Shown: positions 12,367-26,339, counted from the first letter of the stretch. The stretch: DNA of 64,000 nucleotides from Prunella strophiata (GCA_036583965.1 JAZBQD010000001.1:26818597-26882596); one strand, 5' to 3'. The notes: generated from the letters alone by a model not told the origin. A program made the numbers and translations.

Positions 12367-15300
12367 TGACTGTTTTCCAAGCACCACCAATGGAATGCCA
12401 TGAGAGCCTTGCCCTTTATTCTCAGTGTTTCTGAAGCACAGCACCACAAGAAAATTCCACTGGCTCAGAGCTTTGCTGCTCAACCCAGACAAGTTATTTG
12501 CCTGCTGGCAGGCTTGGGAGGGCAGCTGTTTTCTTGGATAGGACACAGACATATGACACCTTTTTGAAAGAAGATGCCATCAGAATACAATTATTACATT
12601 CCTTTAATAACATGTATTTTTAGCTGGTGTAAAGCAACAGGGTAGCTCCAGGATTCATCAAAGGCTTTTTACAGTGCATTTTCACTGAACTCTGATTCTT
12701 TTTCAAGAGACTCCCCTATGAATGCTGCATGAAAGCTAAAAGAGAAAGACAAGGCTGATACAGCTTTTTTTCTTTTTCTCTGCCTAGCACAGAATCGCTA
12801 ATCACAGTTTTTAAACATCTGTGGCTGAATTTAGTGTTACTAAAAAAGCAATGGTAATGAAAAGAGTCCACAGCCAAAGTGTGTGGGATATGTCTATGTA
12901 AGGTCCTGCTGCACTCAGCCTTATCTGACTTACTCACCACAATTCTTGATTTCTGCTGCCTATTGGGGATTCCATGGCTTGCCTTTCCACAGCTCTTGAC
13001 ACAACTGTACTGAAGGATTTGTCATCCCTGCTGATTATCTTTTGGCTGTTGTTGTGCAACTGCTCTATGTTTAACTTTGAGAACTTGCTGTTTGAAGCCA
13101 CATTTTGGGCTTAGGGCTCCTTGTTCTTGTTGTCTGCATTTGCTCAGCTTCTATCCCAGGTGTGTTCTAGTCCCTGACTGATGCTCTGTGGCACAGTCAG
13201 TGTTGTCAGAAGATATGAAACTCTCATGTCCTTAAGCCACTCCCATTCAGAAGACAAAGACTGTAGCAGAAAAATTCAAGGGTCTTGCCTCAAGTCCTAC
13301 TTAATGCCATTAAAATGGAAATGTTTCTGACTCCTAGAGGTCAGCATTCCAACCTCTGCTCAAGAGAGACATGTTGATTAGATCTTAAGAGCTTCTTAAT
13401 TTCAAATGAACTTAATTCATCTGCTCTCTCAGTTATGTGTTCCACTGCAGTGGAAGTGAACTCTTTGAGTGAACTGTTTCTTGGTGTGGCCCTCTGAGGG
13501 CTGGGACTCAAACAGAGGCTTGCCCTAGAAGACAATCAGCAAGTGTCAGAAGGAATTCCACTGGCAGCAGCAAAGAAAGGAGGGGAGAGAAGCATCAAAC
13601 ATGCAGCCTCCAAGTGCCTTGGAGCCCCCACTCCTGTCATTGCCCTGTCCCATTTGTTGTACATGCCCACCTCCCCACTGCTCCTTGGGCAACTGAGGAG
13701 ACAGTGCCAGCAGAACAGGTCTGCTCCACTTCCTGACACCCAGAAAACCATAAACTCATGATGGTTAATAAAGGCATTTAAAATAAATAAAACTAAATAT
13801 ACTTGGTTGAGTTAAGGTGGCTATGCAACTTTGAACATAAATTTATTTTTAGAAAAACCACTTTGTGTGACCAATCTGCAAATATTGTAGCAGTAACCTC
13901 AAAGCTGCAACTGCAATAAAGGGCCAATGGGGTGGCAAGTGTTGCCCTTTTTTCACACTAGAACATTGAGCTGTCAACAGAAAGAGTGATCTGAGTTCTA
14001 GAAAAGATTCTCAGTGGTGCAGCTTTCCCTGCAAATGAGTTCTCTCAAGGATAGTGTAAGAGCCACTCTGGCATGGGAGGTTTTCTTTCCATTACTTGAG
14101 TTGCTGTAAATCATTAACTGTCCCTGAAATGTTGCTACAGTTGCTAGGCAGAGGCAGATAATTTATAAAACTTCCATGTGGCAAGGAAATCCAGATTTAG
14201 GCATTCAGAAAAAAACTATTTAGAGCAAAGAGGGTGGGATGCAAGGAGAAAAGAGAAAATCTAAAATATACTTAACACTGTGTTTTTCTCCCAAAAAATA
14301 ATTATGCCTAGTGAATTTTTGAAAATCTTTATATTATCACATATGGTAAATACTTAATTGGAGGCAGCTGAACTGACAAGAGTAACAATATTCCAAAGTT
14401 GCTGGGCATTCTGATGTGACATCAGTAGATTTTTTTTTTCCCCATTTAATAGATCATTCTTATTTTTTCCATGGCATGTTTTTGCAAAAGATTTTTCCTA
14501 CTTTTTATTTTTCTATCTAACAATGTTCCTGGCAAGTTTTTTCAAGTAGCAGGCTAGCTGATTTACTTGGCAATGTACCAAGTTGGGCAGCACACCCAGC
14601 AGCTGATGCTGTAGTGCATTCATTGCTTGCACCTTGAAAAATTACACAGTTCTGAAAATCACTCCTTTTACTGGGCTGCTGAATTGCAGGTGTGTGTGTC
14701 ATCACACACCCCTGAGATATGGGAAGCAGAGAATTAGTCTAGAATTTGAGAAGCTGCCCTACCTTCAGAGGAGAAAAGCCAGTTTCTAAGTCTTTGCTTC
14801 TCATTTCTGAGATGCACAAACTTTTATTTAGCAAATTCTATTTGATTTATGTTCTTCCTTCCTTTCTTCTATTATTGTTAAGAGTGCAATGTGCAGCCAA
14901 GTTAAACTTCAGGACTCAGAAATGAGATGTCTCTCTCAATATGCCATCTTCTTCACTTCCCAGCTTTTCATCCTATACCATTACAATTGCATGCCTGACA
15001 GCTTTTTCATGTTCATTTTACTGGATGTGTTCTTAAAAGAAAAAGAATTATTTTATGCCAAATACAATTGGAAGGGGGAAGGTGTCCAACAATAACCTCC
15101 ATTCCACTAACTAATATGGAAATGTTATCTGTAAATATGCCTACAATTAATTTTCCCAGAGAAAATATTATTGTTTAGTTGTCTAATGACAAAATATTCC
15201 ATGAGGCCTTTCCCTGTGACTTTTATCTGACTACAAAATCTGATGGTTGAATCTTTACTGCACTTCAATAAGACAGGTGCAGGTTTTTGTGGCTAGCACC

Positions 15301-18300
15301 AGTCAGTGTTGTTTTAACCTCATCATTTCAAATGGCCTTTCAATTGCCTGAGCTGGGATTGTTTTGAGGCATCCACTTTCTGGAGGGCTTCTCATGCTTC
15401 CTATGGTAGCAGCAGTAACTGGGAAACAGCACAAGTTGCTTAAAATAGTTTAAAATAATTAAAGGATTGTTTAACTTCTGTGAAGGCCAAAGCCAATTCA
15501 CTCAGTGCAGATTCCATCTGCCAACACCTCTCTTCCCATAGGCTCTGACAAACAGATGAACATAACTGGGATAGAAATGCAGAGAGACTTCAGATGTGTT
15601 TTTCTTTTGATGCAGTGTGTTACATCCCCTCTGCATCACCAGTCTGAAATACTTCTCTTCTGTACACTTCATACTTTGAGTCCTTCTAGGTCTACAGCCA
15701 GTCAATCAAAAAACCCTCTTTTTCTGGACAAATTTAGACATCTAAAAAAATTTAAGTTGAAATCTGAAATATTTCGGCTCAGAACCAAAATATTTTGTTT
15801 TGGCAAAGTTGCACCTGAGACACTGCACACCTGCCAGAGACATTGTGTCCACCAGGATGGCCAGTGTCCCTCCTTGTGCCACACACCTGCCATGCACACG
15901 GGCCATCCTTTCTCACAGGATTCAGTGACCTACTGTGACAAGTCCTGCCATGTGGCACAGTGAAAGGCAGATGTGGGGTGAAGGAGAACACCTCTGGACA
16001 CAGAGAGCTGCTCTCCCCACCTCCCTGCTACTGTGCTTCCTTTAAAAAATACACATAAAGTCTTAACACATTATTTTTTTTCTGTGGCAGGCAAGAAAAT
16101 ACATGGCAAAAAAATGTTTCACTGCAAGAATTTTGCCATAATCCTGCCTCCACCCAAGTCCTGATTAAATTCCCACATACAAAGTAGCACTCTTTATATT
16201 ATCAGGGTATTTTCTATAAGCCATTTTAATTCCTTTTATCTTCTTCCTACTTTTCCTCAGGAGCAGAGATTGTTGAACTACTATTAAACATTATTTCTGG
16301 ATGGAAAATGGGAAGAAAGGTTGATTTTCATTCCAGCTGAGCAAAATCTTTTAATTTACAGAACCTCCCAAGCCACTCTAATCAATTAGAGAATACATTT
16401 ATATTTTGTTTTGATCATCAGCTAATTTTGAATCTTCTAGTTTGTTGATTAAGCTCTGATTAAGTATCTACCTCTGATAATATCCAGCCTCTAAGTGGTG
16501 TCATATTGTGAAAAATCCATTCAAAATACATATTTTCTACCTTTATGTGACACCAATTTAGAAAGCAATAGCATAAAGAGCAGTAAAGAGAGAGAGTGAT
16601 CAACAGCTAGCAAACAAATCCTATTCACAACCAAAAGATTATTTACATGTGTTGTGAATATTTCTATTTTTCTGTGGTAAATCTATGGATTCAGCTCAGG
16701 GATTACTGAATGGAGAAATATAAGCAACTGCCTGGCATACTGATAGGGAAAATCTCCACAGGGCACTCCACCTTTTCTGTACTACAGACCAAAACCAGAT
16801 TTTTTCAAACAATAGCACTGTCAAGAAAATGCTCACTGAATTAGCACTTTAGCTAGATATATTTTCATCAAAGAACAGTCTGATTAAGCAAGCTTATCTC
16901 TATAAAAGAGCTGGATTTTAAAGGAAGACAAATTAGTTAGGATAACACAAGAACTGATCCATGCTGTGCCCTATAGCATGAAGGAAATATTGAGAACTCT
17001 AGTTTCTTCTTTTTTCCCCTCTTTGCTTTAATCTCATCTTCATTCAGTTGCATTCCTGATTTGTGCCCTCCTTTCTGTCTCTGCATTTTACTTTTTTTTC
17101 TCACCAGAAGAGAAATAGGAAGGATGGAAGCGTGAGGGATGTTGATGAGTAGATCCAGAAGGTGCTCTGGACTCAGCAGGGCCCTGGCTGCCCATGGCAC
17201 AGCAGCACCAGAGCCAGGATCCCATGGGAAATGTTCCCTTCCCCTCACTGCTCCTTTCTGCACTGGTAGCAAGTGCTGGGATTTTGGGAGATGCTCTGAA
17301 AAGACGTGACCTTTCAGCAGAGATGGCACAGACACCAGAGGGAAGGTGGCAGGAGATCAGGTCCTAGTTTGGAACATGGTCACACAGGGCTGAGCTCTTG
17401 AAGGGATTTCTTGGCAGTGTCCAAAGGACAAGACAGGCACGTGGTGGCTGAGAGGACAGCTAAGTGCTGCTGCCAGGCTGTGCTGCCACAGCTGCACTGA
17501 ATTCCTGGCTGAGGGGGAGAAACAGAGGAGGGGAGTCTTGAAAAATGCACGTGTACTTTAGATTTAGAGGAACCCTGCTCTCAAATAGCAGGGCAACACA
17601 GAAATACCACAGAAATACCTCGGGAAGAAGAGTGGATAATTGTTAAAATCATCAGACTGCAATGAGTTCTTGGTGCACTTTTTGGTCATAGAGATACAGA
17701 CACCCAGCTCCTGACATAGCCCAACAGATTCCCTTTTCCTGCCTCTTCCACAGTTGTCAGCTTTCCCTGTCTATTCACTCACTCAAAGACAGGTCCTACC
17801 TACCACATGACTGGAATGAGCACTGGATTCCATACATTAGTCCCTCTATTTAATAGAATTTAAAAAAGAGCAAAAAGAGAAAGCTACAGAAAGCTGGTGC
17901 TTAAGAGAAGATAGTTATTTCTTTGTGGAGGGTACAAGGTTAGAAACTTATTCTGTGTTGAGGTAAAATAGGTTTGAACACCTCTGATTAGCTGCACCTT
18001 CCTCTTTTCCAGTAGTAAAATTAAAACCCAGCAATGCAAACAAAAATCACATGAGGCCATAGGAGCAGTCTGACACATCTGATGTAGCATATTTCCTCCA
18101 CAGAGTAGCAAATTCCTAAGGTACCTCTCTTTGGTCTTGTATTTTCCCATAATCTATAATATCTGAATAAATGTAAACCCAAGACATATTTAAAGCATTC
18201 ACAGTTTTGAGCTGGCAATAGGACCTGTGAATTTACCTTTCTCTCTGCTCTATTAACATTCTGAGTTGCTTCACAATTAACAACTGCTGCAGGTGATTTG

Positions 18301-20650
18301 TTGGGAGGCATAAAAACATGAAAAAATATTAGCTTTATAAATAGCAAGATAAATAAAAATAGCAATAGATCATGCTTTGGTCATATTAACAGAAAGTTTA
18401 AAAATTCTCATCTCAAGTTTTTTGGTTCCTTTTATCTTAAAAAATCTTACACCTATGTGCAAAATATTTACATTTTTCCCTAGTAATGGAAAGCCATAAT
18501 TCTTCTCTGGTTGCACAGTCTGGAGAAGAGATCTGGTCTATTAAGCAAGTGATCTTGCTTGAAATACTACCAATTATATATTGACCCAGGCTAAAAAATC
18601 CATCCATATTACATGCAGCCAAAACTCCCATCTGCTCAGGCAGTGAGCAAAAGCCACATGTGTGCTCTGTGAGATGCTCCCTTCCTGGTGTCAAGGATGC
18701 CATCTTGATGCCAACATGCATTATTTGTTTTTTGCTGCAGATGCCACCCTGAGAAGTTCAGCCATGCCCACCTAACAGAGCTCTACATCCATGGTTCTTA
18801 CAGGGTTTGACACTGCAGGTTCTACAGACATTCCCTGGGTCTGATGGTTCTCATACCCCTCATACCCAAGCCCTCAAATCTCCAGTACAGGGAACATCAT
18901 AAGTGAGCACCATACCTAAAACAAGTCTATCTCCAAGGAGAAAAGTACTTTTTCCAGGGCATCCCAGTTGTGACTACCATCCATCCATCCCTGCTTCTGA
19001 CTGTGGAATAGCTAATTCAAGACAGACTGAATGAAAAAGAAGACCTGTAAATAATTTCCCATTCATGAACTGGTGCTTAACTACTATTTAGCAGTTCAGG
19101 AGAGGCTGGATTGTACTTTCCACTACTGTTTGGACTGTCCAGTCTTTTCCAATAAAAAACTTGGCTTTCAGGAAACCATGCCTTCTGCAACTAAACCATT
19201 TTGCTCTAAATGCTGCCTAGAGACTATTACACATGCTCAGGTAACAATGACAGATTTCAGTCTACTGCAGTTAAAATGTTTCACTTCAAACATGCTTTTA
19301 GACAGAATGCCAATATCTGTCATAATCAACCTCAACCTCATGCTGAGTAGCCTTCTAGTCTTTGCTAGTCCTCCTGAGGACCAGGTTAGACAGTTCTCAC
19401 AAGAAAGAGTTTCCATTTAAATCTATCAACCTTTCAAATCTCAACCAGTAGCTACTATATAAGAGAACAGAGACAGTCAGCACGTTGTTTCTGTGGGTGT
19501 ATTCACACCAGTGAGGCCACTCTGGGTGTGCTTTCCCTTTAGTTTGCAGCTGTGGATTTGCAAAACATCAAAGCCTAAACTGTCAGTCCAATTAAATGTT
19601 CACATGAACAACATTCAGTCCAAATAAGACACACCACACTGAATAACCAATTCTATTTGCCAGGCTTGATGATGACAAACTTTTTGTTTCCATTTAAACA
19701 TTTCTCTATGTTCTGCTATATCCCATATTTTATGTTAAATTATATACGTTTTACAGGCCAGTTAAGAAATCTAGTGAAATTCCCATCATGCTGATCTCAC
19801 TGCAAAAGACCAAGTATCTTCTCAATTATAAGAAGTTTGCCTATACAAAGACATTATGAATAGGCTAGAAGCTAGGATTTTTAAAATGTCTTTGCATGTG
19901 GAATAATAGAAGTTCATAGTAGGATAATAAAAGTTCAGAGTGTCATCTGGAAGCATCTTTTATCCTGAGGCCATTCAAACAGGGAAACATCCAATGGAAC
20001 AATCAGAGAAGCCTTCAAAAAGACAAGAGGTCTGAGGGAAACACTGGATCCCTTTATGGGTAGTGGCATGACAGCTTTAATAGTGGGAAGCTGTCTAGCT
20101 GATCTCAGGTTATGCTGTGGAGACTCTCCTCTTTTTACACATATCCAGGGGAACATGTCAGGAAGTGTACTCCACAGGCCCAATTCTATGATGTGGGATT
20201 ATGACACAAATGCTGTTTGTAGTCACCAAAGTAAAAGCTCCATAAAATCTGAAGGAAGCAGAGTGTAAATTGTATCTAAATGGGCTCCAGCACAGTAAAA
20301 ACAAGAGCATTTCTTAAAATCAAATTTTCTTTTCAATCCCCTCAATAGTTTGTACTTGCATTTTACTATGCAGTTTTGCTGATCAAGCACTCCTAAGATA
20401 AAGCAGTTAAACAGAGCAGGTTCCTATCTTCTAACAATGGAACAGAATAGAAATTGGAGATGAATAACAATCAGTTACTCACCTCTGCTGTAATTATGGT
20501 ATTTGGCCAGTGGCTTTTATTGAGGTAGGTTAGAATTTATTGCTCATCTGAAATAACTGCTTCTTTTACATGAACTTTCTGAGGTTGCACTGGCCATTCA
20601 AGGCATAGAAAATTTCTCATGGAACTGTTTATAGGAAACCCAGGCTTTTA
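12367..20650. other. Long stretch without recognisable genes or transposons
   Basis: No gene, RNA gene or transposon family is recognised. The largest open frames (plus 15505-15963, 152 codons; minus 16937-17335, 132 codons) have no motif and overlap ORFs on the other strand. A GC-richer patch spans about 17140-17530. The patch 16361-16480 is AT-rich with several ATTA and TTAATC cores and could be conserved non-coding DNA, but that cannot be judged from one sequence. Confidence 0.5.
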
Positions 20651-20700
20651 AACCAGTATAAAACAGTATACTGGTTCTACCTTGAATGGTAGAACCAGTA
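20651..20700. repeat. Two overlapping perfect hairpins sharing one arm
   Basis: The 10-base arm AACCAGTATA at 20651-20660 is exactly complementary to TATACTGGTT at 20667-20676, with a 6-base loop. The 13-base arm TACTGGTTCTACC at 20669-20681 is exactly complementary to GGTAGAACCAGTA at 20688-20700, again with a 6-base loop. The middle segment can pair with the left or the right arm but not both at once. No gene or terminator context is present, so this is most simply a product of local template switching. Confidence 0.85.
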
Positions 20701-23589
20701 AAAGTAGCTCATCCACAATTCAAGCATATTAAGAAAATATGGTAATTCCAAGCATTACATAAGGAGAGTAAAATCTGACTACCAATCAGTGGAGAAAACA
20801 GAAAATTAATATCTTAATTCAGCAGCACCCCTTGCATGGTTTCACTAGGACTGTACTCACCTCTTCAGCAGGAGTTGCTGCTGTGCACACAGCAGATGCC
20901 AAGGCTGCTTGCTGCTCCATGGAGGGTGAAAGAGTTATTGGAAGAGCTGACAAAGTACTTCCACAGAACAGTGCACAACAAGACCCAGTGAAAGTCCAAA
21001 TCTAATCACTGAAATCATCCTGAACCCACTGGAAACATGCAGAAGGCTCTCAGGAGCAAACAGGAGTTATTTTCTAAGTACAAACTGAAGGCAAACTTTA
21101 AAAATGAAAACCAAACAATAAGCATAAGAGCATTAGAAACAGGAAATTAGAGATTTCTTAATTAGAAAATTAAGATTCTTACTGTGGTTTTGGTGAATAA
21201 ATCCTCTTAGGACTTGGTTTAATTCTGACTCAGTCACTTTCTGGGTTTTAGCAGATTCCACAGTCACCTCCATGCACCAGGAGAAGTCTCTGACACGTTG
21301 CACTTTTGTCAGGTTGTCTGTCCCTGTTCCTTCCAGCAGTCTGTCCTGTGCCACAGATGCTCCCCTTGCTGGGCTCCCCTCCCTGTGTGCCCCTGGGCTC
21401 TGGGGGCTGCTCTCCCAAGCTGCATTTTCAATAACTCAAAGGGCAGAAGAGTGACCCTTCCTTTCCAAGCAGTCTCTCATCTCACAGACATTTCCTTTCT
21501 GAAGAACAAAACATATGAATAAATAAAATACATATTGAGCATCATGATATGGAAAAGAACTCTTCAATATAAGCACATTTTTCTGTATATTTTCCCAAAT
21601 TTATCTCAGAGGTTCTTTAAATTTCTAAATAATTTAGCTTGTGATGATTTATTAAAATAATAAAACCCCATATATGTATATGTGTCAGTATACATGTCAT
21701 ATCTCAGAAATCATTACAAATACAGCACAGATACAGAAGAGCCCACCATTTTTTGTGTACAGGTACTTTATTCCTTGCTAATGGCAAGCTCACGCAGAGA
21801 TGTATGATGGAAGGAAGCTTCACCAAACATCTAATTATTAATATTCAAAATTTTCTTATATAGCCACAGAGACCTGCTTTGGCATCTTTATATTTTAATT
21901 AAACAGTCATTTAGGGAAAAAAATATTATTATCCTCCATAACCTGTCTGATCATGATTTATAGCATTAGGTCCACCACCAGTGGATTTTTTTCCAGAATT
22001 ATATAAAACATTTTATTGGAAGAGAATACATATAGATTTCATATAGCAACTGTGATTGAGTGCAGACATTAAATGTTTAGGAGGAAATGCTTTTCTTAAA
22101 AAATGGTTAGTAAGATGTCCTCTGGAAATAAAGCCCTTTCATTCACTTCTTAGCATCTCTGCCCAGCCACTGCTGTTCCCCCAGGTTTTGAAAAGATCCA
22201 TACCTTGAGCAGGTAGGAGATTCAAGTCAGTGCCACCACTGAGAGCAAGGCAGGCAGGCTTTGGTCATCAGGCTCAATTTTTTATTTATTTGGCAGATGA
22301 CAGCTTAACAATTAACACATGCACACATTGACCCCACCTGCAGAAACGCTGCCTCTCTAGAGAGGGAGACTTGCTCAGAGAATTGTGGCAGGAGAGAGGG
22401 CTTAGGGAGCAGGGAGAGTGAAGTCTGAAAGGAAATGGGTTTCAAGCTTGTTTCTGCTGCTGTGCAACATCAGCAAACACTGCTAATACTGAGTGGGGCT
22501 GTTCAACAAGGAAATCCCTGCTCGAGTGCAAGGTTAAAACCCCTGTCTTTGAGGCAGCAGTGTTGTAACACCACTGCTCTCAGGACAGGGAAGCACCTGC
22601 TCACAGCAGGTATTATGTTATTAGAGGAACTGGTATAATTGGAAAGAATAAGTCCATTTTCCCTGTACCTTATTACTTCTCAGGTGGAATAATGTCCTTA
22701 AATCATGTCCTTTCCCATTATCTTCTTCTCCTCTTATTTCCAGCTTTTAGGCTGTCATTTTAATGTACTTTTCCCTCCTCTCCCTACAGCAGGTCTCCTG
22801 GCCTTAAATTTCCAAAATATTGTCTTAAAGTCATCTAACAATTAAATAAGCTACCAGATTTAGAATGCAGTTACTATAACCCATTACTTTTAGAACATCT
22901 ATAAGACTTGGATGATTACCTCCAGTTATTCCTACCAACTTGCAACTATTTTATGATTCCTATGGTTATAATTTTTAATCTTAAAAATTCACGAATCAAG
23001 ACATTCTGTCTGCTGAGAAAAGAGAGAATGCTAGAAGATTTAAACAATTCATTGGCTTGGCCATTCCTTTTTAGGGCTCATGACACTACTGTTGAGGGAA
23101 TTCCCCACAAGTGGAAGGAGCAGATGCTTGGCAATCAGAAAAATCAGTTAGTCATCTTGGTTTTATACTCAGCCCTTAAATGTTTTCCAAATTTTCTCTC
23201 CTTTAAAAAACCAAAGCATCTCAGAGAAATACATTTTTATATGGATGGCTGGCAGAAGGGATGGCTCAGCTGAATTAAGCTGAGAAGTCATGCACTGGGT
23301 TTCAGTGAAAATAAACTGAGCCCTTAATTGATGCAAACTTATTTGGGGATCACTAAATATGTAATGGCCAGAATCAGATTATTTTGGACCATGGCCATCT
23401 TGTTCCCTACTGTTGGTGCAGTCCTTTGAGCAGATTGCTGAATTAATGCTGCCCACAGCAAACACTGAAAAACAACTTCTCAGCTTTACTGTTCATATGC
23501 TCAGCAATCTCACAACCTCCAGCTCAGGGCAAGCAATGAGAATTGGTTATTTATCTGGGGTTTTGATGAGGGGAAAACGCAGTGCTTCT

Positions 23590-23591
<2 letters not shown>
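20701..23591. other. Non-coding DNA, nothing recognised
   Basis: No gene or known repeat is seen. The part 21530-22100 is strongly AT-rich. The open frame at 22908-23273 (121 codons) has no recognisable domain. Confidence 0.5.

Positions 23592-23631
<40 letters not shown>
23592..23631. repeat. Pure (T)40 homopolymer flanked by CTGG
   Basis: Forty consecutive T occur without interruption, far longer than any other homopolymer in the window. The bases TTCTGG precede the run, and its last two T plus CTGG repeat that motif after it. This could be a short target duplication around an insertion of a pure poly(A) tail on the minus strand. No LINE or processed-gene body lies next to it. The exact length is uncertain because sequencers miscount such runs. 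Confidence 0.85.
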
Positions 23632-24504
23632 CTGGATTAAACTTAAAAAGCAGAGCTTTTCCATTGTTGTTTGTTTTTCTCTTAGAGGAGTCATTAAAAC
23701 TGATTGCTCTGGCTGATTTACAAGAACTCAGGTTAAAACAATAAAGAACTAAAATGCTTGCTGAGAGGATAATGCAATTTGCTTTTCTAGTTATATCAGT
23801 GCAGGTGGGCACAGCTCTAAGTCTGAGCATTCCTATAGAAAATATCCTCAAAGCATCATGCTAATAGACAATAGAAAACAGAACAGTTTTCACAGAAAGG
23901 ATAATTCCTGGAGGCAGAATATTTTCTAGTGAAATGAAATAAATTAACTTTTTAAATTAACACTGTGTGACTTATGCAGATATTACAGACTAACTAACCC
24001 TTTCACCTCCAGTTAAAAATAGTTTGCTGATTATAGGAAGAGCAAACTAAATCAACCCTCTATGCCATCAGGTAATTTTATTACTCAAAGGTCACAAAAT
24101 ATAAAGCAAAGGAAACCATATAATCTGAGATGAGAATTTCTATCCCATTCCTCAACTTAACACAAATGTGGATAATGGCAATCCTTTTCAAACTGACAAT
24201 GCTTTATTGTAAATCAAACCCATGCACATCTCTCCAAGAAATGCTTTAAAAAATCCCTTATTACTTTAAAGCAAATGATCCAGCAATCAGCAGGTGCCTG
24301 ATGGGAAGGTGGCAGAGAATGCTTGACCTGCTTGGCTAGAGCTGCATAGCCTGTGACAAAATTTGTTATTACAGCTGTATTTTCAACACTGGAACATGAA
24401 AGTCACCCTGCTGTGGATGCTTGGTGTAGTCTTTCCCCTTTCTTTAGGCTCTTACTGCTAAATCCTGGAGAGGAGTAAGAAAGACTCCAATGGATCAGCT
24501 GGTG
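23632..24504. other. Non-coding DNA, nothing recognised
   Basis: AT-rich sequence without gene, RNA or transposon signals. Confidence 0.5.
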
Positions 24505-24840
24505 CATCCACCTGCCCCAAATCAACTAAAGCATTTCTGACAGATGGTTCTGTAACCACTCTAAAAACCTCCAGCTTCCCCAGCCTCTATATGCAATCTA
24601 GTCTAGTCCTTAATTATCTTTGCCACTGGAGCATTCTTTCTACAAAGCTCCTCCTAAATCTGCTTTTGTTCCAGTTTAAGCATATGACATTTTTCCTCAC
24701 AACTTGAAGATAACAATTTGTTCCTATTCCTCCTTGCAGAAACTTTTAAAATATTTAAAGCTTGCTATATCTCTCAGATTTTTAGGTTAAAATCCAGTTC
24801 CTTCCATTTTTCCTCACAGGCCAGTACAATATCAGACAAA
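24505..24840 (-). mobile_element. Old CR1 LINE 3' fragment
   Basis: Read on the plus strand, this follows the reverse complement of the CR1 3' region: CTGACAGATGGTTCTGTAAC, AAAAACCTCCAG, then a TTCTACAAAGCTCCTCCTAA block, ACAATTTGTTCCTATTCCTC, and CTCTCAGATTTTTAGGTTAA near 24772. CR1 is the dominant avian LINE, and its RNA is copied into DNA from the 3' end. This copy is heavily diverged and lacks the terminal ATTCTATGA units, so it is an old 5'-truncated insertion with a decayed end. It overlaps in consensus position with the element at 57166-57790. Confidence 0.7.
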
Positions 24841-26339
24841 ATTGGTAAGAGGACAAGACAGAGAATATGAGGTTGCATTTTCTACCACTACCTGGAATTT
24901 CAGTCTGAGGAAGTTAAAGCAGAGTTAAAGAAGAGTCAAGGCACTTTCCATACAGAAATTGAATTATGCTCACATCTGAAAGCTTCTTCTACTTTGGCAC
25001 TTACAGGAGCCTTATCAAACAAACAAAGCAGCTACCCTTCAGCAAAAAGGCACAGACAGAGTTCAGAAAGGCTACAGGCAGCTTCAGCTTCCTCAGAAAC
25101 AAACTAGGAGGAGCATCAGGAAAAGTTTTTTCTCATTTCTCCTAATCAGCCCAAAGATTCACATTTACATAGTAGTGAATCTTTCTATTTGGAGAGTTTC
25201 TTCTTATGATATGGAAAATATTGTCCAAGTCACCAGAGCTGCTGGGCTGACAATCTCAGCAGTCACTGGGTCCAGCTGAGATCCTTTCCTGCTCAGAGCA
25301 CAGGAGAGTGTCACCATCTCCTCTGCCATTTGCTGAGATAAGCTCCAGCTTATCCAGCATACTTGGTGCCATTAAAGTCCTCCTTGTATTCCTGATTGCT
25401 TTAAAATCCATCCTGGGCCTTCCCCATTGAGAAAGCAGCATAACAATACTGTGCATTTGCCAATAAACAGATCATTGTGGAAGGAGAAAATAGGAGAAAA
25501 CTTTTTCACCCTGTTTTCATTTTGTTTAGCAAAGTGGGCTGCAGGCTTCTCACAGAGAGCTGTGCAACATTTAATGCCCACTACAAATGGAGGATGCAAT
25601 TCCTCACTAAGATAAGAGAGCAATCTCAAAATTCAATCTGCAGTTGAATGTACATGGCCAGGGCCCCTTATGTTTCTTAGCAAAGGGTCCTGAGGAAGGA
25701 GAACATCACCATGATGTGTTCAAAACAGTGTAGAGGAAAAAATCACAGCTTCACAACATCTGATAGAGATTAGAAATGTTTGGTCACATTCACAGATCAA
25801 GCAGGTTAGAAAATCTATAGCTCTTTAGATAACTACTGACTTTGAAAAAAATAATCGAATGTATCCTATTTTTCCCTATTTTTCTCTCTATAAATTGACA
25901 ATATGATAATTTCACTAACTCTTCTATATATTTACTCTAGAGGGGAAAGTTAGAAGATAATTTTTAATGGGTATAAAACAGTGAATATGTAGGAGAGCAG
26001 CTAAGCCTCATAAGAATCCTTCTGATAATAGAGCTTGCTTTAATTATATAGATGAGAAGTCAGCAAATAGCATTTTATATGAAAAAATATGAGAAAAGAA
26101 ATGCAGTGCACAGTCCAAAATACTAGAATTCTAGTATCAAAGGAAACATATTAGTCCTTCCAGCCCCAGTTTGCTAATTCTGATTTTTAAATGTATGAAC
26201 TGAAAAAAAAAAAAATAGAGATTTGTGATAGTCAGTGGAATTAGTACAGAATAAGAAAATCTAGTTTTAGGTTTTCTATCACAGACCCCAAGGGATGTGT
26301 TGTATCTTTGCTGCAGGTATCCAGCTGGGGGTACGCTGG
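24841..26339. other. Non-coding DNA, nothing recognised
   Basis: No gene or repeat family is recognised. The stretch 25820-26110 is very AT-rich. Confidence 0.5.

Noticed and set aside
14686..14709. GGTGTGTG / CACACACC short inverted repeat
   Set aside because: It is an 8-bp stem made of GT and CA dinucleotides, which is expected by chance in simple sequence.
15505..15963. 152-codon ORF on the plus strand
   Set aside because: It has no motif, and the opposite strand is also open over much of it. The composition is that of translated non-coding DNA.
16937..17335. 132-codon ORF on the minus strand
   Set aside because: It has no recognisable domain, repeated element or conserved start context.
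23510..23851. 113-codon minus-strand ORF containing a poly-lysine run
   Set aside because: The lysines are only the translation of the T40 homopolymer.
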